16,367 nt of DNA from Verrucomicrobiales bacterium (GCA_028293365.1 JAQGOX010000359.1:1-16367), one strand, 5' to 3'; counted from the first letter of the stretch, positions 7,604-16,180 are shown. Program-made: numbers and translations. The notes: a model not told the origin generated them from the sequence alone.

Positions 7604-7682
7604 TGAAACAATGTTGAATTTTCTTGTGCAAAATTCCAAGCCTTTGCGACATCTCTTCTTCTTGAAATATTTGCTTCAATTC

Positions 7683-9950
7683 ATGTGTCAACCTGCGCAA
7701 GCGCGGTTTGGCGGGATTTTGGGTTTGTTCATCACGATCCCGGTGCTGGCAGGCAGTGTTTTTGCAGAAACTGCCGGAACCAATTGGCAGGCCTCGCCTT
7801 TCTGGTGCTTGCAGACCGAGTTAAGCCCTGCAACCCTGGTGTTTTCGAAAGATCGCGATCTCCATCTTTTCAACCAATCAATCAGCTCTCCGGTCGGTCC
7901 GCCTTCCCATATCGCCATTGGAAGTCCGTTTGGTTTGGTTATTTCCACGAATGATCTCCCGGTGAATACAAGTACGATGAGCGAATGCTGGGCAGTGGTC
8001 TGGTTTTCGGGGTCACGGGGTTGGACGAACTGGGACGTTCCCTGGCTGATTGCGTTTCAGCACAAGCCTCTCCGCCTGCGCGTGGATGACACGGGTGTGA
8101 AACTGAACTTTGCTCACGAAGCCGGTTACGTAGCGATAATGCCGCTCTACGGTTATGAGAAATTCCCTCAGTCCACTGCCGATCAAAGCCGGTTTAACGG
8201 GAAGCATAAGCTCGAAACCTGGAAATGGGCTAAGGGATTGCCGCGCGAAGTGGTGCAGCGGGTACGCTATTGGTCCACGGCGCTACACGAATTTCCGATC
8301 CATTGCACTGATGAAATCAGCGTCGATCGTGGGCAGGACTCGGTTACGATCCGACAGAATATTCAATGGTTGTCTATATTTGATAATTGGAACAGCCCGC
8401 ATATCCGGTTGAATCCCATCAGTCCGCCGCTGGGATTGGCATCGCTCGATAGAACATTTCCGGTTCGATTTTCATCGACGCCGTTCGACCTCGATTTCGC
8501 AACCCCCTATGGACCGCTTTTGGCAGTTGAGAAATTGACCTCGGTCGATGCCACTTTTCCGTTGCTTCGTTTTATCAACGAAATGGAAATTACCGAACTG
8601 CCTCCGACCAACGCACCTCCCATTGTCACGGCTGCCCTCAAAAAACTCCGCGAGACTGCGGTGAAAAAATTTCAAGACCCGTCCAAATATCGATACGACC
8701 AGGGAGGGTTAAACAATTTTTGTTGGGCTATCATGGGAGATGCCTGGTACGCCAAAGGGCTTCCCTATTACGACGAACCGACCCGCGCAATCGCACTCAG
8801 CAGTCTTCGGAAGTATTTTCATGAGGATGTTCTCGTTACAAATCGGTTTAAGCTGCGTGAATATCCGAAAGGTTCCGGTCATACCTACTATTTCCTCGAA
8901 GCACCGGGTATCGGTTCATGGGGTGTTCCAGGTGAGGGTGGAAAATTTGGCGCCGATCTCCTTGAAACGCTCTGGGCTTATGCGCAGTACAGTGGCGATT
9001 GGGACTTGATCAAGGGTCGGTGGGATTTGGTGAAAAAACTATTCATTACCCCTGCGGAAACCCGTTGGGTTGGTTTCGGCCGGGACGCTATTGCGGAGCT
9101 TGGTGACGAAGCTGCGCCGTCCCTGGCAATGGCCCGGATGGCCTATGCCGTCGGTGATTTGGATACTTACAATTACGCGTCGAGCGTTTTTGTGCGCGAG
9201 TTAACTCATCTTCAATTGAAGGAACGCAGCGCCCAATACTTCCGGGACTACCAGCCCTGGCACTCGTTCGAAGTGATGGATGCCGAGGTTTATCTGACCC
9301 ATCTTGGGGGTGGCACAGCCGGCTGGAGAATGGACGGCCCGAAATTTCCAAAAGAGGCCACCGAACGTCTATTCAACAACCGTTGGGTTCGGTTCAGGAA
9401 CGAAGATGTCGCTCGTTTTTATCGAGACTACTGGGCGGCGGATGTCCGCAATGAAATGGACTTATTACAAACCCGCCTGGACCCGAAAGGGCGTACGCAA
9501 AACGATTTTCATACCGTGCCCTCGTTAGTGCAAATTCGATCTCTATTGTTGAACGAAGCACCGGAAGCGTTAGGCCAATTAGGAGCGCCAGAGCTATTTA
9601 CCGGTCCGGCTTCGGTCGTCATCGCGAGCTGCATTTCAATTTTGCGAACATGTCATCCGACGCATTATGCGAGAATTATCCCCAAAGATAAGCCGTCCGA
9701 ATTTGTAGCTGGGATCGAGCGGGAATCGTTCGGTCCCAGCCCCGTTTTGACTCAAGCGATCCGGACGAATTTCAGAAACACGGACCGGGAGGAACAGGGT
9801 CACTGGCCCGAAATTACATGGTGGGGTTGGAAATCCGCAGGAAAGGATTTTTGGTCCTTTGGGCAAATTGTACCCGGTAACGACGGTTCAATTTCCCGAC
9901 CGGAAACGATCCGCCTCAACTGGAATGCTCAAGTCACAGTTTACCGCTAA
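7683..9950 (+). CDS. Secreted protein of unknown family, possible alpha/alpha-toroid
   Basis: The 755-residue protein has a signal peptide (MCQPAQARFGG, hydrophobic core ILGLFITIPVLAG, cleavage after VFA) when read from the ATG at 7683. An earlier ATG at 7611 in the same frame buries this signal and crowds the divergent oxygenase. I do not recognise the family. The first 300 residues are Trp- and beta-rich. The rest is helical and aromatic, with six-hairpin-like elements such as ETLWAYAQYSGDWDLIKGRW around 426-445 and helices rich in acidic and aromatic residues (WHSFEVMDAEVYLTH). That arrangement, a beta-sandwich followed by a helical barrel, occurs in many glycoside hydrolases and polysaccharide lyases, so a polysaccharide-acting enzyme is a reasonable guess and no more. 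The tail (EITWWGWKSAGKDFWSFG) is again aromatic. It has no lipobox and no C-terminal sorting signal that I recognise. Confidence 0.72.
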   Translation: MCQPAQARFGGILGLFITIPVLAGSVFAETAGTNWQASPFWCLQTELSPATLVFSKDRDLHLFNQSISSPVGPPSHIAIGSPFGLVISTNDLPVNTSTMSECWAVVWFSGSRGWTNWDVPWLIAFQHKPLRLRVDDTGVKLNFAHEAGYVAIMPLYGYEKFPQSTADQSRFNGKHKLETWKWAKGLPREVVQRVRYWSTALHEFPIHCTDEISVDRGQDSVTIRQNIQWLSIFDNWNSPHIRLNPISPPLGLASLDRTFPVRFSSTPFDLDFATPYGPLLAVEKLTSVDATFPLLRFINEMEITELPPTNAPPIVTAALKKLRETAVKKFQDPSKYRYDQGGLNNFCWAIMGDAWYAKGLPYYDEPTRAIALSSLRKYFHEDVLVTNRFKLREYPKGSGHTYYFLEAPGIGSWGVPGEGGKFGADLLETLWAYAQYSGDWDLIKGRWDLVKKLFITPAETRWVGFGRDAIAELGDEAAPSLAMARMAYAVGDLDTYNYASSVFVRELTHLQLKERSAQYFRDYQPWHSFEVMDAEVYLTHLGGGTAGWRMDGPKFPKEATERLFNNRWVRFRNEDVARFYRDYWAADVRNEMDLLQTRLDPKGRTQNDFHTVPSLVQIRSLLLNEAPEALGQLGAPELFTGPASVVIASCISILRTCHPTHYARIIPKDKPSEFVAGIERESFGPSPVLTQAIRTNFRNTDREEQGHWPEITWWGWKSAGKDFWSFGQIVPGNDGSISRPETIRLNWNAQVTVYR

Positions 9951-10027
9951 GCCGGGTATTTGAAAAAAACCACAGTCGGACCAGTCGATGACAAGTGCCC
10001 AGTGCAAAATTTTTGAGAAGATTCTCC

Positions 10028-10055
10028 TTGTCATGAAGATCAAAGGGCATATCTT
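10028..10055 (+). promoter_or_regulatory. Probable promoter of tRNA-fMet
   Basis: TTGTCA at 10028-10033 and TATCTT at 10050-10055 are separated by 16 bases. The predicted start near 10062 would give a 5' leader of about 10 bases before the mature tRNA. The 121 bases between the preceding stop (9950) and the tRNA contain no other gene that I can support. Confidence 0.5.
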
Positions 10056-10071
10056 AAGTGTCTTCTTGGGA

Positions 10072-10148
<77 letters not shown>

Positions 10149-10169
10149 ATTTTATTTCGGTTTCAAGAA

Positions 10170-11483
10170 TCACTGCAGAACTTTTTGTTTTTTCACCCAA
10201 TCGATCACAATGTCGCGCATCAGCGTGTCGCCCGGTGGAGGAAACTGAAGGCCGTTGGTTCCCATTTGGGCTTGGTTTACGGCCACAAAATCGCTCACGG
10301 CCAGTGTATATACTTTTTGAGGAATAACCGCATTTTGTCCGGTAACTGAGGGGGGTAGATCGCTTCCTTTAAAGCGCCCGATTACTACACGATTATCGAA
10401 TGGATGAATATTCCAGATATGTCGTGCCAGAATGGTTCCCCGCGGCAATTGATCGCGAATACCGCCGATATTTGCGAACGCGAAATCCACGCCCAGTTGT
10501 TCTTTGAGGGCACGCTCTGTGAGTTCCTTCACCTCTGGCTTCGTAAACTCGCGCGCGGCGGTTCCAATCGGTATATCAACCACACTGGCGACCCGTCGTT
10601 CCCAGGCCTGCACCGCGGCGTTCACCAAGGGATCGGGCTCGATATTCGCCACGGGAATTGCCCGCCAATTGATGCTGACGACTTTCCCCCTTTCTTTGGA
10701 CCATCCAAGATCAAGGCGTCCCAATTCTCTGCCATAATTTGCAACACTCACAACGATACCGCTTCCTACTTTTCGAGGCTCTTTCATTGAGAGATGCGGA
10801 TGGCCTGCGATGACAGCCGTTAATTCAGGAAATTGCCGGGCAAGCGAATCGGACTCCGGATCTCTGAGATGCCCGAGAACGATAAAGATTTCGGCTTTGT
10901 TTTTGAGGGAATCTAATTCGTAGCGCACCGATGTCAGAATGCTTTCAACCTTCGTTTCACCGAGAAGATTGGGTGTCGTAAGATGCGGAAGATCCTCAGT
11001 CAAAAGTCCAATGACAGCTATTCGAACACCTTTTACCACGAAAATGCGGTCGGGAGAATCTGCCAGGATTTTCTTTTTGCCATCTATAACATTGGCGCAA
11101 AGAATAGGGAAATTCGCAACCGCACAGAAGTTTGAGATTTGTTGCCAACCGTAATCGAATTCATGATTGCCCAGTATCGTCGCGTCAAATCCCATTAAGT
11201 TCGCCACTTCAAATATCGGTAGGCCCTTGTAAATCGTCGAAACTGGTGTTCCCTGAACCATGTCGCCGGCATCGAGTAACAGCGAATCCGGTGTCAGCTT
11301 TTTCTGCTCCAGGATAGTTGCCCGCAATTCCGCAAATCCACCTTTACCATTTGAATCGGGGAGAAGATGCGCATGAAGGTCACTCGTGTGCAGGAGAGTT
11401 ATAGTTGTAATCTCGTCCGCCGCGCATGGAAAGAAAACCAAGAGAATTGCAACCAGCAACCACGCCATGTCTTTAAATCTCAT
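10170..11483 (-). CDS. Exported 5'-nucleotidase / UDP-sugar hydrolase family
   Basis: This 437-residue protein is a two-domain 5'-nucleotidase of the UshA/CD73 family, which dephosphorylates nucleotides or related sugar-nucleotides in the periplasm for scavenging. The start at 11483 gives a signal peptide (MRFKDMAW, hydrophobic core, cleavage near PCAA). The ATG at 11534 would add 17 poorly fitting residues. The metallophosphatase motifs are all present: HTSDLHAH (32-39), LLDAGD (69-74), GNHEFDYG (105-112), VLGH (202-205) and AGHPH (226-230). The C-terminal substrate-binding domain shows NIGGIRDQLPRG and WNIHPFDNRV. The GGDGY-like motif expected near the C-terminus is replaced by MGTNGLQF. 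It may use a substrate other than 5'-AMP. It diverges from the esterase, with about 100 bases between. Confidence 0.93.
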   Translation of the reverse strand: MRFKDMAWLLVAILLVFFPCAADEITTITLLHTSDLHAHLLPDSNGKGGFAELRATILEQKKLTPDSLLLDAGDMVQGTPVSTIYKGLPIFEVANLMGFDATILGNHEFDYGWQQISNFCAVANFPILCANVIDGKKKILADSPDRIFVVKGVRIAVIGLLTEDLPHLTTPNLLGETKVESILTSVRYELDSLKNKAEIFIVLGHLRDPESDSLARQFPELTAVIAGHPHLSMKEPRKVGSGIVVSVANYGRELGRLDLGWSKERGKVVSINWRAIPVANIEPDPLVNAAVQAWERRVASVVDIPIGTAAREFTKPEVKELTERALKEQLGVDFAFANIGGIRDQLPRGTILARHIWNIHPFDNRVVIGRFKGSDLPPSVTGQNAVIPQKVYTLAVSDFVAVNQAQMGTNGLQFPPPGDTLMRDIVIDWVKKQKVLQ

Positions 11484-11583
11484 AAACTCGGTCCCGGAGC
11501 AGATAGTCGAACGTGAAACTGAATTGAGACGCATTCATGGCTTTTAAAGCTCGCGGTCATTAGAGTAGGATCATGGCTATACC

Positions 11584-12654
11584 ATGAAAATAAGGAACAT
11601 TTTTATTCCCTCGTCGTCCAATATTCGATTCCATTCGCTCTGTTCCATGTTTTCTCCCGGGCAACTCGGCTTTGTATTAGTCGTGCTTGGCATGGCGATT
11701 TCTGGCGTTCTCGCGGCACCCACCGACGAGGTTTATCATCTCGGTCCGGACTCCGAACAGCATGAAGGCGCTCCCCATGGAAAGGTGATTGGACCGGAAA
11801 CATTGGCCAGCCAGGTCTTCACCAATACGACTCGCCATTACTGGATCTATGTTCCGGCGCAATACGATCCCTCAAAGCCGGCCCGTCTGATGATATTTCA
11901 GGACGGCCACGCTTTCGTAAATCTCACGGGCGAGTACCGTATACCGAACGTTTTCGATAACCTGATCTATCGGCGCGAAATGCCGATTACTATCGGTGTT
12001 TTCATCAACCCCGGACACACTCCCGAACAACAGGAGTCTTCATCCAAGGACTGGGGCGATCGCATTAACAATCGTGGCACCGAGTACAATGAATTGAATG
12101 ACAAGTACACACGAATGATTGTGGACGAGTTGCTGCCGGTCCTGAATGCGAAGTATAACATTTCAAAAGATCCCGAAGACCGTGCGATCGCCGGCGCCAG
12201 CTCCGGTGCAATCTGTGCATTCACTGTGGCATGGCATCGCCCGGATCAATTCCGCAAAGTCATCAGTACCATCGGCAGCTTCACCAATATCCGGGGCGGC
12301 CACGCCTATCCGGATATGATCCGGAACAGCGAGCGTAAACCCATTCGTGTTTATTTGCAGGATGGCCTCAACGACAATCGCGGCACGCGGCGTGATGGTT
12401 CTTATGACCCCAAGTGGGATTGGCACACACAGAATATCAGGATGGTTGATGCACTGACCGCGAAAGGTTATGATTTAAATTATTGTTGGGGGATCGGCAC
12501 GCATTCGAACAAGCAGGGTGGGGCGATCATGCCGGAAATGCTGCGCTGGCTGTGGCGCGATTACCCACGCCCTGACGATCCGAAAAACGACGGGAATCGC
12601 AAGTTGTTTGTTTCAGAAAGCGGCGAATCCGCGCCGGCGGGTTCGGGTAAGTAG
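11584..12654 (+). CDS. Secreted enterochelin-esterase-like alpha/beta hydrolase
   Basis: A 356-residue alpha/beta hydrolase of the esterase D/enterochelin esterase group (Pfam PF00756, COG2382), similar to carbohydrate esterases of soil bacteria. It has a signal peptide whose core FVLVVLGMAISGVLA ends near residue 44. The basic residues of the first 20 amino acids support the ATG at 11584, though the ATG at 11647 is possible. The nucleophile is Ser206 in GASSG (204-208). His307 in GTHSNKQGG is the likely catalytic His, and the acid is Asp260 or Asp264 in LQDGLNDN. RKPIRVYLQDG and RWLWRDYP are typical of this subfamily. The natural ester is unknown; plant cell-wall or other polysaccharide esters are plausible. 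It is followed by the prepilin-like gene 97 bases on. Confidence 0.9.
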   Translation: MKIRNIFIPSSSNIRFHSLCSMFSPGQLGFVLVVLGMAISGVLAAPTDEVYHLGPDSEQHEGAPHGKVIGPETLASQVFTNTTRHYWIYVPAQYDPSKPARLMIFQDGHAFVNLTGEYRIPNVFDNLIYRREMPITIGVFINPGHTPEQQESSSKDWGDRINNRGTEYNELNDKYTRMIVDELLPVLNAKYNISKDPEDRAIAGASSGAICAFTVAWHRPDQFRKVISTIGSFTNIRGGHAYPDMIRNSERKPIRVYLQDGLNDNRGTRRDGSYDPKWDWHTQNIRMVDALTAKGYDLNYCWGIGTHSNKQGGAIMPEMLRWLWRDYPRPDDPKNDGNRKLFVSESGESAPAGSGK

Positions 12655-12751
12655 AATGGATGCTGAGTTCTACGGCGGGAGGGAGGCTCAGCCCTGATTG
12701 CAAACGGCGATTTGTCGCTTAGACTTTTTGCGTGTGACCAGGTTCAGGCTG

Positions 12752-13588
12752 ATGACAGGGAAACGGAAGGAACCATCGCGAAGGGGCTTCACGCTTGTGG
12801 AACTCCTGGTGGTGATCGCAATCCTTGCGGTACTATCATCTCTGCTGCTCCCGGGGGTAGCGCGAGCCAAAGCCCGTGGGAACCAGCTTTTTTGCGCGAA
12901 TAACCTGCGCCAATTGAACATGGCATGGAGCCTTTACTCGCACGACAATAGCGACCGGCTCGCCTACAATTTGGGCGCGACGGAGATAACTCAAAACCTT
13001 TCAAAAGGACTTCACTATAATTGGGCCAATAGCGTGTTGAACTGGGAACTGGACCCGGCCAATACAAACGTGACACTTAATACAGACGCTTCGTTAGGCG
13101 CGTATCTTGGCAAAGCCGGACGAGTGTTCCAATGTCCGGCAGACAATGTGGTCAGCGGAGTTCAGCGCGATGCGGGATGGCACGAACGCAGCCGCAGTGT
13201 TTCGATGAATGCAATGGTGGGAGACGCCGGCGAATTCACCCGCGATGGTTCGAACGTAAACAATCCTTTCTACCATCAGTTCCTGAAGATGAGCGAATTT
13301 CTTTTCCCCAGTGATGTTTTCGTTTTCGTTGAGGAACATCCCGATAGCATTAACGACGGATATTTCATCAATAAAGCTTATTACTGGGAATGGCGTGATC
13401 TGCCCGCTTCATATCACGATGGATGTGCCAATCTTTCCTTCGCCGATGGACACGTCGAGGCTCATCGATGGGTCAATGCCAGCACCAGAAAGCCAGCCCG
13501 ACCCGATGCGGCTGGTTTGCCTTTTGATTTGCTGGATAATGATCATGCTGACTTCGATTGGCTGATGAAACGTACCAGCACGCACTGA
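12752..13588 (+). CDS. Prepilin-like protein with H-X9-DG C-terminal motif
   Basis: The 278-residue protein starts with a class III prepilin signal: a basic leader ending in G12, cleavage before F13 and Glu at +5 (RRGFTLVELLVVIAILAVL), then a hydrophobic helix. The peptidase PilD would cleave and methylate it. Near the C-terminus, His222 is followed by exactly nine residues and then DG (HDGCANLSFADG), the H-X9-DG motif of processing-associated pseudopilins that are abundant in Planctomycetes and Verrucomicrobiota. The ATG at 12752 is chosen because it gives a normal-length leader. An in-frame TTG at 12698 would add 18 unlikely residues. It probably belongs to a pseudopilus or surface apparatus, which fits the PilT ATPase far upstream, but direct linkage is not shown. 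Confidence 0.94.
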   Translation: MTGKRKEPSRRGFTLVELLVVIAILAVLSSLLLPGVARAKARGNQLFCANNLRQLNMAWSLYSHDNSDRLAYNLGATEITQNLSKGLHYNWANSVLNWELDPANTNVTLNTDASLGAYLGKAGRVFQCPADNVVSGVQRDAGWHERSRSVSMNAMVGDAGEFTRDGSNVNNPFYHQFLKMSEFLFPSDVFVFVEEHPDSINDGYFINKAYYWEWRDLPASYHDGCANLSFADGHVEAHRWVNASTRKPARPDAAGLPFDLLDNDHADFDWLMKRTSTH

Positions 13589-13708
13589 TCGTGAGGAGAC
13601 CAGGGAACTGAATCCCCACCACAGCGTGACGAACCGACTTTGGCGATAGGCGATTTCTGTAACCGAGTGGCTTCTGCCAAGGTCATACCTGTATCGATGC
13701 AACTGGAA

Positions 13709-15076
13709 ATGAAATCACAAGGATCCAAGCACCGTTCCGGCAACCTGGTAGCGTGCGTTTCTCTCATGGTTTGGTTGGCAACCTTTTGCGGCAGGGCGGA
13801 CAATTGGCCGCAATGGCGCGGGCCGCTCGCAACTGGCGTCGCACCGAACGGGACTCCGCCCACTGTCTGGAGTGAAACCAATCACATTCGCTGGAAGGTT
13901 CGGGTCCCGGGGAGCGGGACGGGCACACCGATTATATGGGACAAGCAGTTATTCATTGAAACAGCGATCCCAATTGGCAAAAAGAGCGGCGTCGGCGCGC
14001 CACTGAACTCGCCGCTTCCGGATAAACCGCAAGCAGGTCCCCGTGGCGGCGGCCAGATGCGATCTGAAAAGCCCGATCAGGTTTATCAATTCGTATTGAT
14101 TTGCCTTGACCGGTTAACTGGAAAAACAGTTTGGCAGCAGATTGTCCGTGAAGAGATTCCCCACGAGGGTTTTCACGCCGGTGATGGCAGCTTTGCCTCC
14201 TCTTCCGCCGTTACTGACGGTAAAATGGTGTATGCTTATTTCGGCTCACGCGGTTTGCATGCCTACGACTTTTCGGGGAATAAAAAATGGGAACACGATT
14301 TCGGCAAGCTGCACATGAAAAACGAGTTCGGCGAGGGAAGTTCTCCGGCGCTGTTCGGCGATTTCATTGTGGTGGTTTGTGATCAGGAAGGGGATTCATT
14401 TGTCGAAGCATTGGACAAGAATACGGGCAAAAGTTTGTGGAAGAAATCGCGTGAAGAGCATACTTCCTGGGCGACTCCATTGATCGTCGATTTTCAAGGT
14501 AAACCGCAGGTTATCACCGATGCCAGCGGCAAAATTCGGAGTTACGACCTTGCGACTGGAAATGTAATTTGGGAGTGCACCGGTTTGACGGCCAATGTTA
14601 TTCCAACACCGGTCTATGCGGATGGACTGGTGTATTGCACCAGTGGATTCCGCGGCAATGCTTTGTTGGCGATAAAACTGGGCGCAACAGGTGACCTAAC
14701 AGGCACCGATGCGATTGCCTGGAGCCGAAACAAAGGTACACCGTACGTTCCATCGCCACTTTTCTACAATGGACGACTGTATTTGTTTGGCGGAAATAAC
14801 GGCATACTTTCCTCGCTCGAGGCGAAGACAGGCAAAGTATTGATCGACGCGGAACGTCTCGCTGATATTCCGGGTGTTTATGCTTCGCCGGTCGCCGCAG
14901 CTCAACACATATATCTGGTGGGCAGAAATGGTACGAGTCTGGTGATTAACAACTCCGAGAAACTTGAAGTGCTCACAACGAATCACCTGGATGAAAAATT
15001 CGATGCATCTCCCGCTATCGCTGGCAATGAGTTGTTTTTACGGGGCCAGGAATATCTTTATTGCATCGCGGAATGA
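13709..15076 (+). CDS. Secreted PQQ-like beta-propeller protein
   Basis: A 455-residue secreted protein with PQQ-like/WD-like beta-propeller repeats. The signal peptide reads MKSQGSKHRSGN, core LVACVSLMVWLATFCG, cleavage after GRA at 28-30. The mature protein opens with DNWPQWRGPLATGV, an N-terminus seen on many such propeller proteins of Planctomycetes and Verrucomicrobiota. Repeats have the form (A/S)LDxxTGKxLW or YDLATGNVIWE, for example LDRLTGKTVW at 134-143. A low-complexity Gly/Pro/Lys insert (about 91-120) interrupts the first blade. No dehydrogenase catalytic motif is apparent, so it is probably a binding or assembly protein and not an alcohol dehydrogenase. The ATG at 13697 is an alternative start. 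The longer frame begins with an unlikely TTG at 13640. Confidence 0.9.
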   Translation: MKSQGSKHRSGNLVACVSLMVWLATFCGRADNWPQWRGPLATGVAPNGTPPTVWSETNHIRWKVRVPGSGTGTPIIWDKQLFIETAIPIGKKSGVGAPLNSPLPDKPQAGPRGGGQMRSEKPDQVYQFVLICLDRLTGKTVWQQIVREEIPHEGFHAGDGSFASSSAVTDGKMVYAYFGSRGLHAYDFSGNKKWEHDFGKLHMKNEFGEGSSPALFGDFIVVVCDQEGDSFVEALDKNTGKSLWKKSREEHTSWATPLIVDFQGKPQVITDASGKIRSYDLATGNVIWECTGLTANVIPTPVYADGLVYCTSGFRGNALLAIKLGATGDLTGTDAIAWSRNKGTPYVPSPLFYNGRLYLFGGNNGILSSLEAKTGKVLIDAERLADIPGVYASPVAAAQHIYLVGRNGTSLVINNSEKLEVLTTNHLDEKFDASPAIAGNELFLRGQEYLYCIAE

Positions 15077-15123
15077 ACTTTAGGAAAGGAATTCTAGCAA
15101 ACTGTAAACGGATTATGCGCCGT

Positions 15124-15138
15124 GCCTTGAAGGCTTTT
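15124..15138 (+). terminator. Weak intrinsic terminator candidate after the PQQ-like gene
   Basis: GCCT, loop TGA, AGGC, then TTTT, at 15124-15138, 47 bases after the stop at 15076. The stem is only 4 bp and the T-tract four bases long. It is placed where a terminator between convergent genes is expected, but it is weak. Confidence 0.3.
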
Positions 15139-15140
15139 GC

Positions 15141-15158
15141 GGATCGATCACTCGATCC
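15141..15158. repeat. Perfect 7-bp inverted repeat around the apbE stop codon
   Basis: GGATCGA at 15141-15147 and TCGATCC at 15152-15158 form a perfect 7-bp stem around a four-base loop (TCAC at 15148-15151). The loop contains the complement of the apbE stop codon. There is no T-tract on either strand, so it does not look like a standard terminator, though it would form in transcripts from both converging genes. Confidence 0.45.
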
Positions 15159-16113
15159 TTATGCCTTGCGAATAAATGCTCATTTTTCCGTGTTCGTATT
15201 TGCAGGTTAAATGACGGCGAATCAAATCGGCGGATAAAAACTCATTCGAGGATTTTGCGACCAGCAGCGCGGTCGAATAGGCATCGGAGTCGGTCGCTGA
15301 ATTGCAGATAGCTGCTGTCAATGCAGAGTTGCGGGCCGGCCAGCCGGTCCGCGGATCAATAATATGACCCAGAACGACACCGTCGGCCTCGAATGCTTTA
15401 CCCCAGACCGCCGAAACTGATAAAGCTTCATCTCGCAGTTCAATCACCGCTAAAGTTCGTCCGCATTGAGCCGTCAGAAGCTTTTCCGCGAGCGAGTGTT
15501 CGGCATCGGGGGGAACTTCGATGGCGACGCGCCAAGGCTGCCCGTTGGGTGCAGTCCCCAGCGCAGCCGAGGTACTGGTCCCTCCGTGAAGAAAGGCATT
15601 TTGAATTCCGGCTTCCCGTAGAAGTTCAATCGCTCTGTCGATGGCGTAACCTTTGCCAATGGAGCCAAGATCCAAAATCGTTCCGCTTTTCTTGAATCGA
15701 ATTGAGAGGCTCTCTTTTTTCAATTCTAGAAGTTCAAAACCTGTGACCGAACGCGCCGCTTCGAGCACTTTCCGCCCGGGTAACTCACCGGAGCCGTTCA
15801 TGAATCCCCAACAGCGGGACAAAGGGCCAGACGTTATGTCGAATGCGCCATTGGTTTGTAGGGAAATCGATTGAGCGCGTTCCAGTAATACAAATAATCG
15901 TGGTTCCACCGGCACCGGTTCCCTGGCCGCGTGTCGATTGATTCGGCTTAATTCGCTGTCGGGACGATAGATGCTTAGCTGACGTTCCAGATTTTCGATT
16001 TCGTCGAGTGCTTCCTCCGCGGCAGCGCGAAGGCGCATTTCATTTTCACCGTGCAGGACGATTTCAAAGCGGGTCGCCATCGCATTTCGAGCGACTGTGA
16101 CGCAGGATCGCAT
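15148..16113 (-). CDS. apbE: FAD:protein FMN transferase (ApbE family)
   Basis: This 321-residue protein is an ApbE flavin transferase, which uses Mg2+ and FAD to attach FMN covalently to a Thr or Ser of acceptor proteins such as NqrB/NqrC, RnfG/RnfD or FMN-binding-domain proteins. Visible motifs: AMATRFEI at 11-18 (the usual MGTxFxI), LDLGSIGKGYAID at 147-159, HGGTSTSAALG at 176-186 (an altered GGD/GGN region), HIIDPRTGWPA at 250-260, and TDSDAYSTAL at 274-283 with the metal-binding Asp and Thr. Many ApbE proteins are exported or are lipoproteins. This one shows no signal peptide from the ATG at 16113, so it is either cytoplasmic or the true start is different. No flavinylated partner lies in the window. 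It ends inside an inverted repeat and converges with the PQQ-like gene. Confidence 0.94.
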   Translation of the reverse strand: MRSCVTVARNAMATRFEIVLHGENEMRLRAAAEEALDEIENLERQLSIYRPDSELSRINRHAAREPVPVEPRLFVLLERAQSISLQTNGAFDITSGPLSRCWGFMNGSGELPGRKVLEAARSVTGFELLELKKESLSIRFKKSGTILDLGSIGKGYAIDRAIELLREAGIQNAFLHGGTSTSAALGTAPNGQPWRVAIEVPPDAEHSLAEKLLTAQCGRTLAVIELRDEALSVSAVWGKAFEADGVVLGHIIDPRTGWPARNSALTAAICNSATDSDAYSTALLVAKSSNEFLSADLIRRHLTCKYEHGKMSIYSQGIRIE

Positions 16114-16126
16114 AAAGCAACGGAGT

Positions 16127-16163
16127 AAAAAAAGAAACGGCGCCGCTGGTTTTGCGGCGCCGT
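16127..16163 (-). terminator. Strong intrinsic terminator of the upstream minus-strand gene
   Basis: A perfect 10-bp GC-rich stem: ACGGCGCCGC at 16137-16146 pairs with GCGGCGCCGT at 16154-16163 around a 7-base loop. Read on the minus strand, the stem is followed by TTCTTTTTTT (16136 down to 16127). It lies 17 bases after the stop of the gene at the right edge, so it ends that transcript and separates it from apbE, which therefore needs its own promoter, unless there is read-through. Confidence 0.93.
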
Positions 16164-16180
16164 CTTGAGAAACTCTTCAG

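Noticed and set aside
7604..7682. N-terminal extensions of the two divergent genes (starts at 7639 on minus and 7611 on plus)
   Set aside because: The extensions would overlap each other, and the later starts give a proper family N-terminus for the oxygenase and a clean signal peptide for the secreted protein.
12680..12735. Short GGCT-AGCC and GCGA-TCGC hairpins before the prepilin-like gene
   Set aside because: Stems of four bases are expected by chance. The T-run after them is distant. No riboswitch-like structure is visible.
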